Source: a virus
DNA length: 55,266 nucleotides
IMG/VR virus record: IMGVR_UViG_3300030106_007887
Coordinates: 1-55,266 of that record
Strand: one strand, 5' to 3'
In this document: positions 7,379 to 13,761 of the stretch, piece by piece
Numbering within the stretch: the first letter of the stretch is position 1
How the letters are laid out: each line of letters begins with the position of its first letter
The notes under the pieces: model-generated
Databases searched by the model: none
The model's input: the letters and a program-made list of their open reading frames with translations, nothing else
What the model was told of the DNA's origin: nothing
Translations under genes and position numbers: made by a program

Positions 7379-8326
7379 ATGTCTGTACTTGACCGTTATC
7401 TTGACACTGAAAAGTATCAAGGAGAAATTCGTCCTCTACCAAAAGCACTCTTCTATCAAAGATTCGGAAAACATGAACTATGGATAACAGACCAAGATGC
7501 CGATAAAGCTGGAATTGATACTAAAAAAATTAAAACCCAGCCTGACGCTCAAAAAGCAAAAAGAAAATTCGGTAGTGGAGCAAGTGGTGTCACTAAAGAT
7601 GGCATTGTCTTAAAAACCCCTAGGCTCATGATCATTCGTGGTGCAAAATATGATGATCCAGTATTTTGGGAAGATAAAAGACCAGAAGAACAAGGAAAAA
7701 TATATGGACAAGTTGGAGTTATTCCAAATCTCTGGGAGGAGTGGAATAATGATGACAGCAAACCAGGTGACCCACCATTTAGAAAGCGTCGCGTAATCCT
7801 ATTCTTTATAGTTGATGAAGATGGGGTACCTATTCACAAAAAGCCAATCTCCTTAGCATTACATGGTGGCGCATCAATTAAATTCGTCGAACGCTATCAG
7901 CAATTCCTAGAACAATTGGAATCAGCATTTAGTAAAAAGTACAACACTAAGTCAGCTGCAGCCATGAGTGACTTACAAGCTGCTGCATCAATCTGGACTC
8001 CCACATTCGAAGCAGAGGAATATGGAACTGATGCTGGATCATCAGCAATCACAGTCGCCGAATCATGGGTAGTACCTTCTCCAGATAATCTGGAAGATTT
8101 CTATCCGAAAAAAGAAGAAGACTTCAAATACATTGAAGAAGTCTTTGAGTCCATACCACCGGCACTCGTATATAAAAGGTATTTTGCAGCTTGTGAAGAT
8201 GAATCACGATGGCATTCACTAGTCCCTGGAGCACTAGATAGCTTGAAACTCCCTGAAGCTAGAGATGTAGGGCCAACAATAGGGATCCGAGATGAGACCG
8301 GTGCTCTAGCAGGTGGACTCAAATAA
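7379..8326 (+). CDS. Conserved-looking DNA-metabolism-region protein, DUF5895-like (315 aa)
   Basis: A 315-residue soluble protein placed directly after SSB. A beta-rich core has RLMIIRGAK, YGQVGVIPNLWEEW and RVILFFIVDEDGVPIHKKPISLALHG; residues about 175-205 are helical and the C-terminus is acidic. The layout recalls DUF5895 proteins of cyanobacteria (weak, from memory). No catalytic motif is seen. Its place in the replication block suggests a role with single-stranded DNA or recombination, but no function is claimed. Confidence 0.65.
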   Translation: MSVLDRYLDTEKYQGEIRPLPKALFYQRFGKHELWITDQDADKAGIDTKKIKTQPDAQKAKRKFGSGASGVTKDGIVLKTPRLMIIRGAKYDDPVFWEDKRPEEQGKIYGQVGVIPNLWEEWNNDDSKPGDPPFRKRRVILFFIVDEDGVPIHKKPISLALHGGASIKFVERYQQFLEQLESAFSKKYNTKSAAAMSDLQAAASIWTPTFEAEEYGTDAGSSAITVAESWVVPSPDNLEDFYPKKEEDFKYIEEVFESIPPALVYKRYFAACEDESRWHSLVPGALDSLKLPEARDVGPTIGIRDETGALAGGLK

Positions 8327-8332
8327 CTCTAA

Positions 8333-8521
8333 GTGAAATATGAATGGAATGTTGACCCAACCAGTCCAACGACCATTTTGCGTTTAATCAGTGAACTTGA
8401 AGGTGCCTGGTATCTATTGAACTGTCTGGATCAACCGGAAGATCTCGACACAATAGATACCTTGCGCAAAAAGTATTACAAACTTTATTTTAGAATGATT
8501 AAAAAACAATCAAGTACCTAG
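8333..8521 (+). CDS. Hypothetical small protein (62 aa)
   Basis: A GTG-started 62-residue protein six bases after the previous gene, with a helical segment (ILRLISELEGAWYLLNCL) and a basic C-terminus (RKKYYKLYFRMIKKQ). No family is recognised. It closes this plus-strand run before three minus-strand genes. Confidence 0.6.
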   Translation: MKYEWNVDPTSPTTILRLISELEGAWYLLNCLDQPEDLDTIDTLRKKYYKLYFRMIKKQSST

Positions 8522-8548
8522 GCTACCTTTTGGAAGATATTTAACTCA

Positions 8549-8983
8549 TTATCTATTCCAAGATCTACCAGGTTGGTGTGGCCATCGATTGCCTGTCGAT
8601 CGATTTGACTGCATATCATACCAACCTCTGTCTAAACCACCGGCAAATCTTGCAGGAACAAATTCCCTTAAATCTTGACCACTTGATGTAAGCTGTTCTC
8701 TCTCCCTCCTCAACCAATTAGGTACCGGAATATCCTCATATATCATATCGTAATTAAAATTATCCTTATTACCTTTACCAGTACCTCCATAATTTCTCAT
8801 AAGATCTCTGGAATTCCATTGATCCGTTGAATCTTTTCTCCATCCTAAACCATGAGCGTCAGCCCATTTTAATTCATACTTTGTGCGATCTTCATCAGAC
8901 ATCTCTCGATAACGTTCAATCTGCTTTTGTCTGTCCTTAGTAGGACCACCTTTTTCATCATCACGGCCTAATAAATTTCCCAT
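8549..8983 (-). CDS. Hypothetical charged protein, possibly virion-associated (144 aa)
   Basis: From the ATG at 8983 the protein begins MGNLLGRDDEKGG; an upstream ATG at 9010 would add nine residues but would overlap the preceding gene. The first half is highly charged and helical, the second Gly/Pro/Trp-rich with the phrase ARFAGGLDRGW, similar to PRFAG in the two genes upstream on the same strand. No enzyme motif is seen. The three genes form a small late-strand cluster inside the replication region. Confidence 0.65.
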   Translation of the reverse strand: MGNLLGRDDEKGGPTKDRQKQIERYREMSDEDRTKYELKWADAHGLGWRKDSTDQWNSRDLMRNYGGTGKGNKDNFNYDMIYEDIPVPNWLRREREQLTSSGQDLREFVPARFAGGLDRGWYDMQSNRSTGNRWPHQPGRSWNR

Positions 8984-8985
8984 AA

Positions 8986-9363
8986 TTAAAATGGCATATT
9001 GTCTCTCCATTCCATACCTTTGCCACCCGGATGGAATCCAAACTCTCTAGGATCTCCTCTCCATTCCATACCTTTGCCACCCGGATGGAATCCAAACTCT
9101 CTAGGATCTTTCGCAGCAGGAGATAACAACCGACCACTTGCCCATTCCAAACCTTTGCCGCTCGGATGGAATCCCCATGCTCTGGGATCTCCTTTTCGTC
9201 TCTCCTCTAATGCAGCCATTTGTCTCTCTCTCATCTCCAGAGCTGCTTGTGGACCCCTCGTCAAATTCGGACGCTCCCTTAACTCTCTTTCTTCAGGAAT
9301 AAAATAAAAAGACTCTCCAGCAAATCTTGGTTGATTTTCTGACCATCTAGTAACTTCCATCAT
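8986..9363 (-). CDS. Protein with three FGFHPGGKGMEW repeats (125 aa)
   Basis: The first 60 residues are Arg/Glu-rich and helical (ERELRERPNLTRGP). The C-terminal half holds three copies of an element of the form DPRxxGFHPxGKGxEW (about 59-74, 86-101, 104-119), the last two 18 residues apart. No known repeat family is recognised. The His/Lys/Trp-rich, Gly/Pro-broken units are likely extended and may bind a partner or nucleic acid. It ends two bases before the preferred start of the next gene on the strand. Confidence 0.7.
   Translation of the reverse strand: MMEVTRWSENQPRFAGESFYFIPEERELRERPNLTRGPQAALEMRERQMAALEERRKGDPRAWGFHPSGKGLEWASGRLLSPAAKDPREFGFHPGGKGMEWRGDPREFGFHPGGKGMEWRDNMPF
9003..9110. 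repeat. Tandem 54-bp direct repeat in coding DNA
   Basis: Two near-identical 54-base units (about 9003-9056 and 9057-9110) share CCATTCCATACCTTTGCCAC and downstream sequence. A third, more diverged copy lies near 9144-9190. They encode the protein repeats of the overlapping minus-strand gene. The near-perfect DNA identity points to recent tandem duplication or strong conservation. Confidence 0.85.
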
Positions 9364-9397
9364 CAGATCCCATATCTATTTAAAAGGTGTGTTAGGT

Positions 9398-9652
9398 TTA
9401 CCAGGCTTTGCGATTTGGGTGTCTCGGATCCCTGAAGGCAGTATCTCCACCACGGTATGGCGGAGCTGGCCACGTTTCCGGTGATAGCCAAGGATCATCT
9501 CCAGCGAATCTTGGAGGTGCACCATAAGGTCGTGGACCTAGATCTTCTCTCATTTTCTGTGCGTCCTTCGTCATGCTTTCTGAGGAGAAGGGCATTATCG
9601 AATCTAGACTTTCTATCTCCCTTTTCGACATCTTCCTAGATCGAGCTCCCAT
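9398..9652 (-). CDS. Hypothetical small protein with PRFAGDDPW motif (84 aa)
   Basis: An 84-residue protein with a basic helical start (GARSRKMSKREIESLDS) and a Pro/Trp/Gly-rich second half (PPRFAGDDPWLSPETWP). It shares the short PRFAG phrase with its two neighbours. No family is recognised; a late structural role is inferred from strand and composition. Confidence 0.65.
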   Translation of the reverse strand: MGARSRKMSKREIESLDSIMPFSSESMTKDAQKMREDLGPRPYGAPPRFAGDDPWLSPETWPAPPYRGGDTAFRDPRHPNRKAW

Positions 9653-9712
9653 AACTCCTTACCAAAACAATATTAAACTAGTATTCTAAAAGATATCCTC
9701 CTAAGACTGAAG

Positions 9713-9841
9713 ATGGCACAAGAAACAATGCTTTATTTCATTATGACAAGACTCCTATTCATCGCCATTGGAGCAGGTCTAGCAGCAACTATCGTTGGAA
9801 TTATAGGTCTAGCTTTACAGAGTACAATAGAAAATGAGTGA
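9713..9841 (+). CDS. Single-pass membrane microprotein (42 aa)
   Basis: The frame encodes 42 residues dominated by one hydrophobic helix (RLLFIAIGAGLAATIVGIIG, about 13-32). The stop overlaps the ATG of the next gene by eight bases, indicating translational coupling. Function is unknown. Confidence 0.6.
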   Translation: MAQETMLYFIMTRLLFIAIGAGLAATIVGIIGLALQSTIENE

Positions 9842-10097
9842 CTATCTCTTTGATGACAATCATTTATTTGAGCCCGTGAAAGAAGAATTATCAGAAAGCG
9901 CCATAAAAACATTAAAAAATAAAGGTTACATTTGGGATCCTCATGAAAGTTGGTGGGTACGAGTTTGGACTGCCAATGAAGGAAAAGAAAAAATCCTAGA
10001 ATGCTATAGCCGAAATGGAAAGAATCAATGGTCAAAAGTAATGGTCAGTGAAAAAGGTTATATTTTCTATGAAGAAACCGTTGACAACTTAGAATGA
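9834..10097 (+). CDS. Hypothetical Trp-rich small protein (87 aa)
   Basis: An 87-residue protein with an acidic start (DYLFDDNHLFEPVKEEL) and a compact aromatic core (GYIWDPHESWWVRVWTANEG). It resembles a small beta-domain, but no family is recognised. Its end overlaps the end of a convergent minus-strand microprotein by 31 bases. Confidence 0.7.
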   Translation: MSDYLFDDNHLFEPVKEELSESAIKTLKNKGYIWDPHESWWVRVWTANEGKEKILECYSRNGKNQWSKVMVSEKGYIFYEETVDNLE

Positions 10098-10204
10098 GCC
10101 TTATCAGCTTTAATAATCAACTTCTGCGCCTCTTCTCGAGTTAAACATTGTTCGGCCTTCACTGCAAATTTCAATAACTTTTTATGTTGCTTTTTCTCGT
10201 TCAT
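10067..10204 (-). CDS. Hypothetical Lys-rich microprotein (45 aa)
   Basis: A 45-residue, basic, helical protein (MNEKKQHKKLLKFAVKAE, then CLTREEAQKLIIKADKAH). Its ATG overlaps the stop codon of the gene upstream on the strand by four bases (ATGA), which supports it as real and coupled. No family is recognised. Confidence 0.6.
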   Translation of the reverse strand: MNEKKQHKKLLKFAVKAEQCLTREEAQKLIIKADKAHSKLSTVSS

Positions 10205-10458
10205 TCCTGACGCTGTGTTTTAGTAATCTCATGTGTTTCAAATTGTGCCAATCGTTTAGCTAAGCCACGAATAACGACCTGTCGATGTATACAGATTTTT
10301 AATAGATTCATAGCACCTTGACGCAGCTGCTCAATATCTTCAGCATTCTCAATCTCTTTCGAAACTGCTGTCAAAGTAAACTCATCTTCTAACGTTGGGT
10401 CAAAATCAATAGGATCAAATGATACTTCCACTAATCGAAAAGAAGACATAAGAAACAC
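10201..10458 (-). CDS. Hypothetical acidic helical protein (85 aa)
   Basis: An 85-residue protein with an acidic first half (PIDFDPTLEDEFTLTAVSKE) and a helical second half with basic residues. A later ATG (residue 4, MSSFRLVEV) is an equally good start. It forms a two-gene coupled pair with the Lys-rich microprotein downstream. No family is recognised. Confidence 0.65.
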   Translation of the reverse strand: MFLMSSFRLVEVSFDPIDFDPTLEDEFTLTAVSKEIENAEDIEQLRQGAMNLLKICIHRQVVIRGLAKRLAQFETHEITKTQRQE

Positions 10459-10536
10459 GCTTATAATTCAGTCTATCTAATGTTATTGACAGAAAACCAA
10501 CAAACTATAAAATTGAACTATATCTTTTCATAAAAA

Positions 10537-10677
10537 ATGCCAAGAAAATCTGTATGGGAAAGCAATAATGCACCGAGAGAAACTGTACCGAAGAAAACCT
10601 CTATTGGACATGGCAGACGAAAACGAGGCTCCTTCCTATGGAAAAGTAAAAAAAAGTATAGAGGTCAGGGAAAATAA
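10537..10677 (+). CDS. Small very basic protein (46 aa)
   Basis: A 46-residue frame from ATG, Lys/Arg-rich (GHGRRKRGSFLWKSKKKYRG), with the phrase VPKKTSIGHGRRKR that resembles a recurrent small basic protein of cyanophages (from memory). Nucleic-acid or ribosome binding is a reasonable guess from composition only. Its stop shares one base with the ATG of the next gene (TAATG), so the two are coupled. Confidence 0.65.
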   Translation: MPRKSVWESNNAPRETVPKKTSIGHGRRKRGSFLWKSKKKYRGQGK

Positions 10678-11279
10678 TGGCTGATCCATTGACCTACACA
10701 ACGCTACTCGAGAATAGTCACCTAATCGAGCTCTCCTTAGCAGAGGAGGAGCTTGATGATGATGAGAAAAAAGAACTCACGAACATCTGGAACTCATTAA
10801 AGTCCAGACAAGAATCAAAATTTGACGCCATAATAAGCCTAATAAAAGAGTGTGATAGGCAAATTAAAACCCTTGATAGAGAAATTAAAGACCTAAAAAA
10901 TAATAAAACTCACTGGGAAAACAAAAGGAAGTGCATTATTAATATTATTAAAGCAGCTTATGAAAAGGATTTAATAGACTCTAAACCAACAGGAGAACGA
11001 TACCAAGCAACAATCAAAACTGTTAAGTCAAAACTCGTAACTAACTATGAATATTGGACAACTAATGAGAAAGAAGACTTCTCCTTACATAAAAAAACTA
11101 CTGTTACCGAATTGAAAACTAATAAGTTAGTCTCAAACTACGAAGAAGATCTACCTAATAAAGAAAAATTACAAAAAATATTAGAGACCCAACCAAAAAA
11201 AGCACCAACAAGTGCCCACTTAATTCGAAGAGTATCCCTTACATATGGGTTAAGAAAAAGAATTAAAAGGGGAGTATAA
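10677..11279 (+). CDS. Siphovirus Gp157-like coiled-coil protein (200 aa)
   Basis: The protein matches the layout of the Gp157 family: a helical, acidic N-terminus (LAEEELDDDEKKELTNIWNS), a long coiled coil (about 45-105, LIKECDRQIKTLDREIKDL), then a beta-containing region and a C-terminal helix. Gp157 members sit with recombination genes and have been linked to phage-phage interference in Streptococcus; biochemical function is not settled. Here too it lies near SSB and a RecB-type nuclease. The family call is by pattern, not by search. Confidence 0.65.
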   Translation: MADPLTYTTLLENSHLIELSLAEEELDDDEKKELTNIWNSLKSRQESKFDAIISLIKECDRQIKTLDREIKDLKNNKTHWENKRKCIINIIKAAYEKDLIDSKPTGERYQATIKTVKSKLVTNYEYWTTNEKEDFSLHKKTTVTELKTNKLVSNYEEDLPNKEKLQKILETQPKKAPTSAHLIRRVSLTYGLRKRIKRGV

Positions 11280-11283
11280 AATC

Positions 11284-11595
11284 TTGATTAAAAAATCAAT
11301 CAATCCTACACTTGTGTGTAATCCAACTTCAGAAAATACCCTAACTGCGTATATTGAACAAACTAAGTTCAATATTTGTAAACAATCTTGGACAATTCGC
11401 TTTAGTCAAACTGGTACATTTGAATTCCCAGAAAGCTTACTTAAAAAGCTTAACTGGGAAATCAATAATGAAATCAGTTGGATAGACCAAGAAAACGGTA
11501 CATTCACTCTTACTAAAATCAATTCGAATTCACATGGATCCTCGGAGAAAGAGAATGCACGACACAATCGAGCAAGCAGCAAGGCATCGCGATGA
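11284..11595 (+). CDS. AbrB/SpoVT-like small protein (103 aa)
   Basis: Residues about 36-80 have the swapped-hairpin pattern of AbrB-type DNA-binding domains: WTIRFSQTGTFEFPESLLKK followed by LNWEINNEISWIDQENGTF. The C-terminus (about 80-103) is polar and overlaps the next gene in another frame. The start is uncertain: TTG at 11284 follows the previous gene by four bases and no in-frame ATG lies upstream of the domain. It may be a phage transcription regulator acting on early promoters, but small AbrB-like phage proteins with no proven role are common. A second one lies at 51474-51656. Confidence 0.65.
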   Translation: MIKKSINPTLVCNPTSENTLTAYIEQTKFNICKQSWTIRFSQTGTFEFPESLLKKLNWEINNEISWIDQENGTFTLTKINSNSHGSSEKENARHNRASSKASR

Positions 11596-11716
11596 GAAAT
11601 CTGAATGGAAATTAATTCGACCAAAGCGCCCAAGCCAACAAGATATTGCAGCAGCTCAGCCAAAGCCAAGTCCAGATCTAACCTCAGAGGTCCACTACAA
11701 CTTATTCGACCGGTAA
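11534..11716 (+). CDS. Hypothetical basic small protein (60 aa)
   Basis: A 60-residue, basic, polar protein (MDPRRKRMHDTIEQAARHRD) with a Pro-rich second half. It overlaps the AbrB-like gene by 62 bases in a different frame. No family is recognised. A competing frame inside it (11605-11802) has poorer composition and is not annotated. Confidence 0.55.
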   Translation: MDPRRKRMHDTIEQAARHRDEKSEWKLIRPKRPSQQDIAAAQPKPSPDLTSEVHYNLFDR

Positions 11717-11758
11717 AGATTAGGGCAGATAATCTAGTCCTGTTATTAGGATTAAACC

Positions 11759-11998
11759 GTGAAACAATCGAAGAAAATTCGCTACCGAGGTGGCCCCTCT
11801 GAACTACTTGATTCGATTATCTTTTCAGGTTACGAAATAAAAAGTTTAAAACATGGGAATACTGGACATACTCTCTATAAATTTCCCAGTAAAGCCCATG
11901 ATTGGGAAGAATGTTGGACTATGGACTTACAAACAGCCAAGACCGGAATTTTAAAATACCAACAACATTTGAAAACTGGAGATAAAAAAGAAGAGTAA
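11759..11998 (+). CDS. Hypothetical small protein (79 aa)
   Basis: A GTG-started 79-residue protein, basic at the N-terminus (KQSKKIRYRGGPSELLD), with a compact aromatic core around YKFPSKAHDWEECWTMDL. No family is recognised. It lies in the plus-strand early run ahead of a winged-helix regulator. Confidence 0.6.
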   Translation: MKQSKKIRYRGGPSELLDSIIFSGYEIKSLKHGNTGHTLYKFPSKAHDWEECWTMDLQTAKTGILKYQQHLKTGDKKEE

Positions 11999-12022
11999 GA
12001 CACCCGTAGAATCAAATACACG

Positions 12023-12277
12023 ATGATGAACAAAGTGACAACAAACCTAATGGATGATCTGGCAAAAGACATCCATACCTATCTCCTAGAAGTATCAACT
12101 GATTTCGAAGGAAACCACCTTGTCTTAATACCAATAACAGAGGTCGTGAAAAAATTTGGACGTAATCACAGAACTATTCAGCGACGGATTCATGCTCTAA
12201 AAGACGAAGGTCTGTTGACACCTGTAATCAAAAGAAACACTATTGCTCTCTACCACATCCGTAATCTAGAGGATTAA
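12023..12277 (+). CDS. Winged helix-turn-helix regulator (84 aa)
   Basis: Residues about 36-84 form a winged-HTH pattern: ITEVVKKFGRNHRTIQRRIH as helix-turn-helix with its recognition helix, then ALKDEGLLTPVIKRNTIALY as the wing. The protein is small enough to be a single DNA-binding domain with a short N-terminal helix. It probably regulates phage transcription; the target is unknown. Two adjacent ATG codons occur at the start. Three bases separate its stop from the next gene. Confidence 0.75.
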   Translation: MMNKVTTNLMDDLAKDIHTYLLEVSTDFEGNHLVLIPITEVVKKFGRNHRTIQRRIHALKDEGLLTPVIKRNTIALYHIRNLED

Positions 12278-12279
12278 CT

Positions 12280-12585
12280 ATGCCTGAACATTCCGCCCCT
12301 AACCCAAATCTCGAACACGTCAATTTTTTACTCTCTTCTTTCACAGATAACGGAAAATCCTTAAGAGATTTTTCAGTTAATCCACAAGAGCTATCTATTA
12401 CAATATTAACGGCGGCTTTACTTGCAAACTCAAAGCTAATGATTGGCCCTGATGATGCAATTAAATCAGCTTTTGACATCCACGCACGGATTCAAGCTCA
12501 CGTGGGACAATTTCAAAATATGCAATTTGCAGCAAAAATTGAAAATTGCTTCACTGAGAGACCACCAGAAGTAGAACATGACTAA
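12280..12585 (+). CDS. Hypothetical protein (101 aa)
   Basis: A 101-residue soluble helical protein (PQELSITILTAALLANSKLM and DDAIKSAFDIHARIQAHVG). No family is recognised. It follows the winged-helix regulator and its stop overlaps the next ATG (TAATG), so the three genes look co-translated. Confidence 0.65.
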   Translation: MPEHSAPNPNLEHVNFLLSSFTDNGKSLRDFSVNPQELSITILTAALLANSKLMIGPDDAIKSAFDIHARIQAHVGQFQNMQFAAKIENCFTERPPEVEHD

Positions 12586-12767
12586 TGAACACTAAACCAA
12601 AGCTAATATTCCAAACCGATAAAGGTGGAACCATTCACACTTATCCAGTAACCGGAGGAAAAACAACATTCGAAAAATATTTAAGCTGCTACACAGGAAC
12701 CTGCGAATTCTTCAACAGCATAGAAGAAGCTAAAGAGCATTTACTTGAGATAGAACCTAAGAAATAG
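12585..12767 (+). CDS. Hypothetical small protein (60 aa)
   Basis: A 60-residue protein with a beta-rich N-terminus (LIFQTDKGGTIHTYPVTGG), two Cys (SCYTGTC) and a C-terminal acidic helix. No family is recognised. Coupled to the previous gene by a one-base overlap. Confidence 0.6.
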   Translation: MNTKPKLIFQTDKGGTIHTYPVTGGKTTFEKYLSCYTGTCEFFNSIEEAKEHLLEIEPKK

Positions 12768-12797
12768 GCAAGATTTAGGAGGGTTATTCTCCTTGCA
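12768..12797 (+). other. Hairpin between small gene and nuclease gene
   Basis: GCAAG (from 12769) can pair with CTTGC, enclosing GGAG and CTCC with a bulge, to give a short imperfect hairpin. It has no T-run, so it is more likely an RNA-processing or translation-modulating hairpin, or chance, than a terminator. Confidence 0.3.
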
Positions 12798-12814
12798 GCC
12801 TATGTACAAGTTCG

Positions 12815-13657
12815 GTGCCAAATAACAATCTGGATTACCGCTCTAAAGGAGATACACGATTAACAATAGATGGATCGAGACACTATAAAACTCCGTATGG
12901 TGATCTCCCTTCAGTCACAACTATTCTCTCAGCTACATCAGGAAATAAAGCTGCATTAGAGAGATGGGCTAAGAAGAATCCTGGTGGAAGAGAAGCTGCT
13001 GCTGCCAGAGGGACAAAAGTTCACTCATTAATGGAAGAGTACCTCTTAGGTGTCAATAAAAATCCACAAATCGATAACCCAGAGATAGCAGAATTTTGGG
13101 ATGGCTTATCGGAAAATCTTGATAAATTAGAAAATATCTTATGGGCTGAAAATCCCGCTAATCCTTACGATTATGAATGGACAATGGGAGGGGATGGTAT
13201 ATCTCGAGTCTGGCACCCCGGTATACATGAAAATAAAAACCAAGGTTGGGCAGGAGCCCCAGATATTATTGCTGAATACAAAGGACAATTAATACTGGGA
13301 GATTTAAAAACTAGTAATGGACCATACTACTCCCGTTGGCCAGGTTCTGAAACACCTAAAGGAGAATATGGAAAACGTCGGGCTGGATTTGTAAAATATA
13401 CAAAATGTCAACTACAACTAGCAGCTTATTCACTAGCAATAGAACACACTATTGATCTGGTACCAGAAATCTTCATGACTTTCGTAGCAACCAGGGAAAG
13501 TGTTCAAGTTTTTGCAATTCAAAGCTCGACAATCGCTAAATATAAACAAAAATGGCTAGATACAGTAGATAAGTACTACAACGAAATCTTACCCGCACAG
13601 CAAAAAACGGAAGTTGAAATGGAAGGAATAGACGGTGACACTAAGGAACATCAATAG
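12815..13657 (+). CDS. RecB-like PD-(D/E)XK nuclease (280 aa)
   Basis: The protein carries the active-site order of RecB/Cas4-type nucleases: His70-x3-Glu74 (KVHSLMEEYL), GAPD (Asp150), DLKT (Asp163, Lys165) and the QxxxY-type helix CQLQLAAY (Gln199, Tyr205). Such phage enzymes act as exonucleases in recombination or degradation of host DNA. The length fits a stand-alone single-domain member. The start is GTG. Placed between small regulators and the primase-helicase, it belongs to the replication-recombination block with SSB and the Gp157-like protein. Substrate polarity cannot be told. Confidence 0.85.
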   Translation: MPNNNLDYRSKGDTRLTIDGSRHYKTPYGDLPSVTTILSATSGNKAALERWAKKNPGGREAAAARGTKVHSLMEEYLLGVNKNPQIDNPEIAEFWDGLSENLDKLENILWAENPANPYDYEWTMGGDGISRVWHPGIHENKNQGWAGAPDIIAEYKGQLILGDLKTSNGPYYSRWPGSETPKGEYGKRRAGFVKYTKCQLQLAAYSLAIEHTIDLVPEIFMTFVATRESVQVFAIQSSTIAKYKQKWLDTVDKYYNEILPAQQKTEVEMEGIDGDTKEHQ

Positions 13658-13761
13658 ACAAATGCATGCCCTATAAATTAGAGTTGCCCCATATCTAGCG
13701 CATCAGTTAAAACCAGCTACCCTATTGCTGGTGTATCACCTGATATACGAACAAAAAAAAC
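13658..13761 (+). promoter_or_regulatory. Leader of the primase-helicase gene
   Basis: A 104-base gap, one of the longest in the plus-strand run. It contains the hairpin CCAGC-N9-GCTGG (about 13711-13729) followed by a smaller TATC/GATA inverted repeat and an A-run just before the GTG start. A promoter or leader-level control of the primase-helicase is likely; no consensus promoter is certain. Confidence 0.4.

Noticed and set aside
8999-9307. 102-residue plus-strand repeat frame
   Set aside because: Antisense shadow of the repeat gene 8986-9363; its apparent repeats are the reverse of the real ones.
9733-10035. 100-residue minus-strand frame
   Set aside because: Covers two coupled plus-strand genes with better composition; shadow.
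11605-11802. 65-residue plus-strand frame
   Set aside because: Ser/Pro-rich shadow of the basic 60-residue gene 11534-11716; runs into the next gene.
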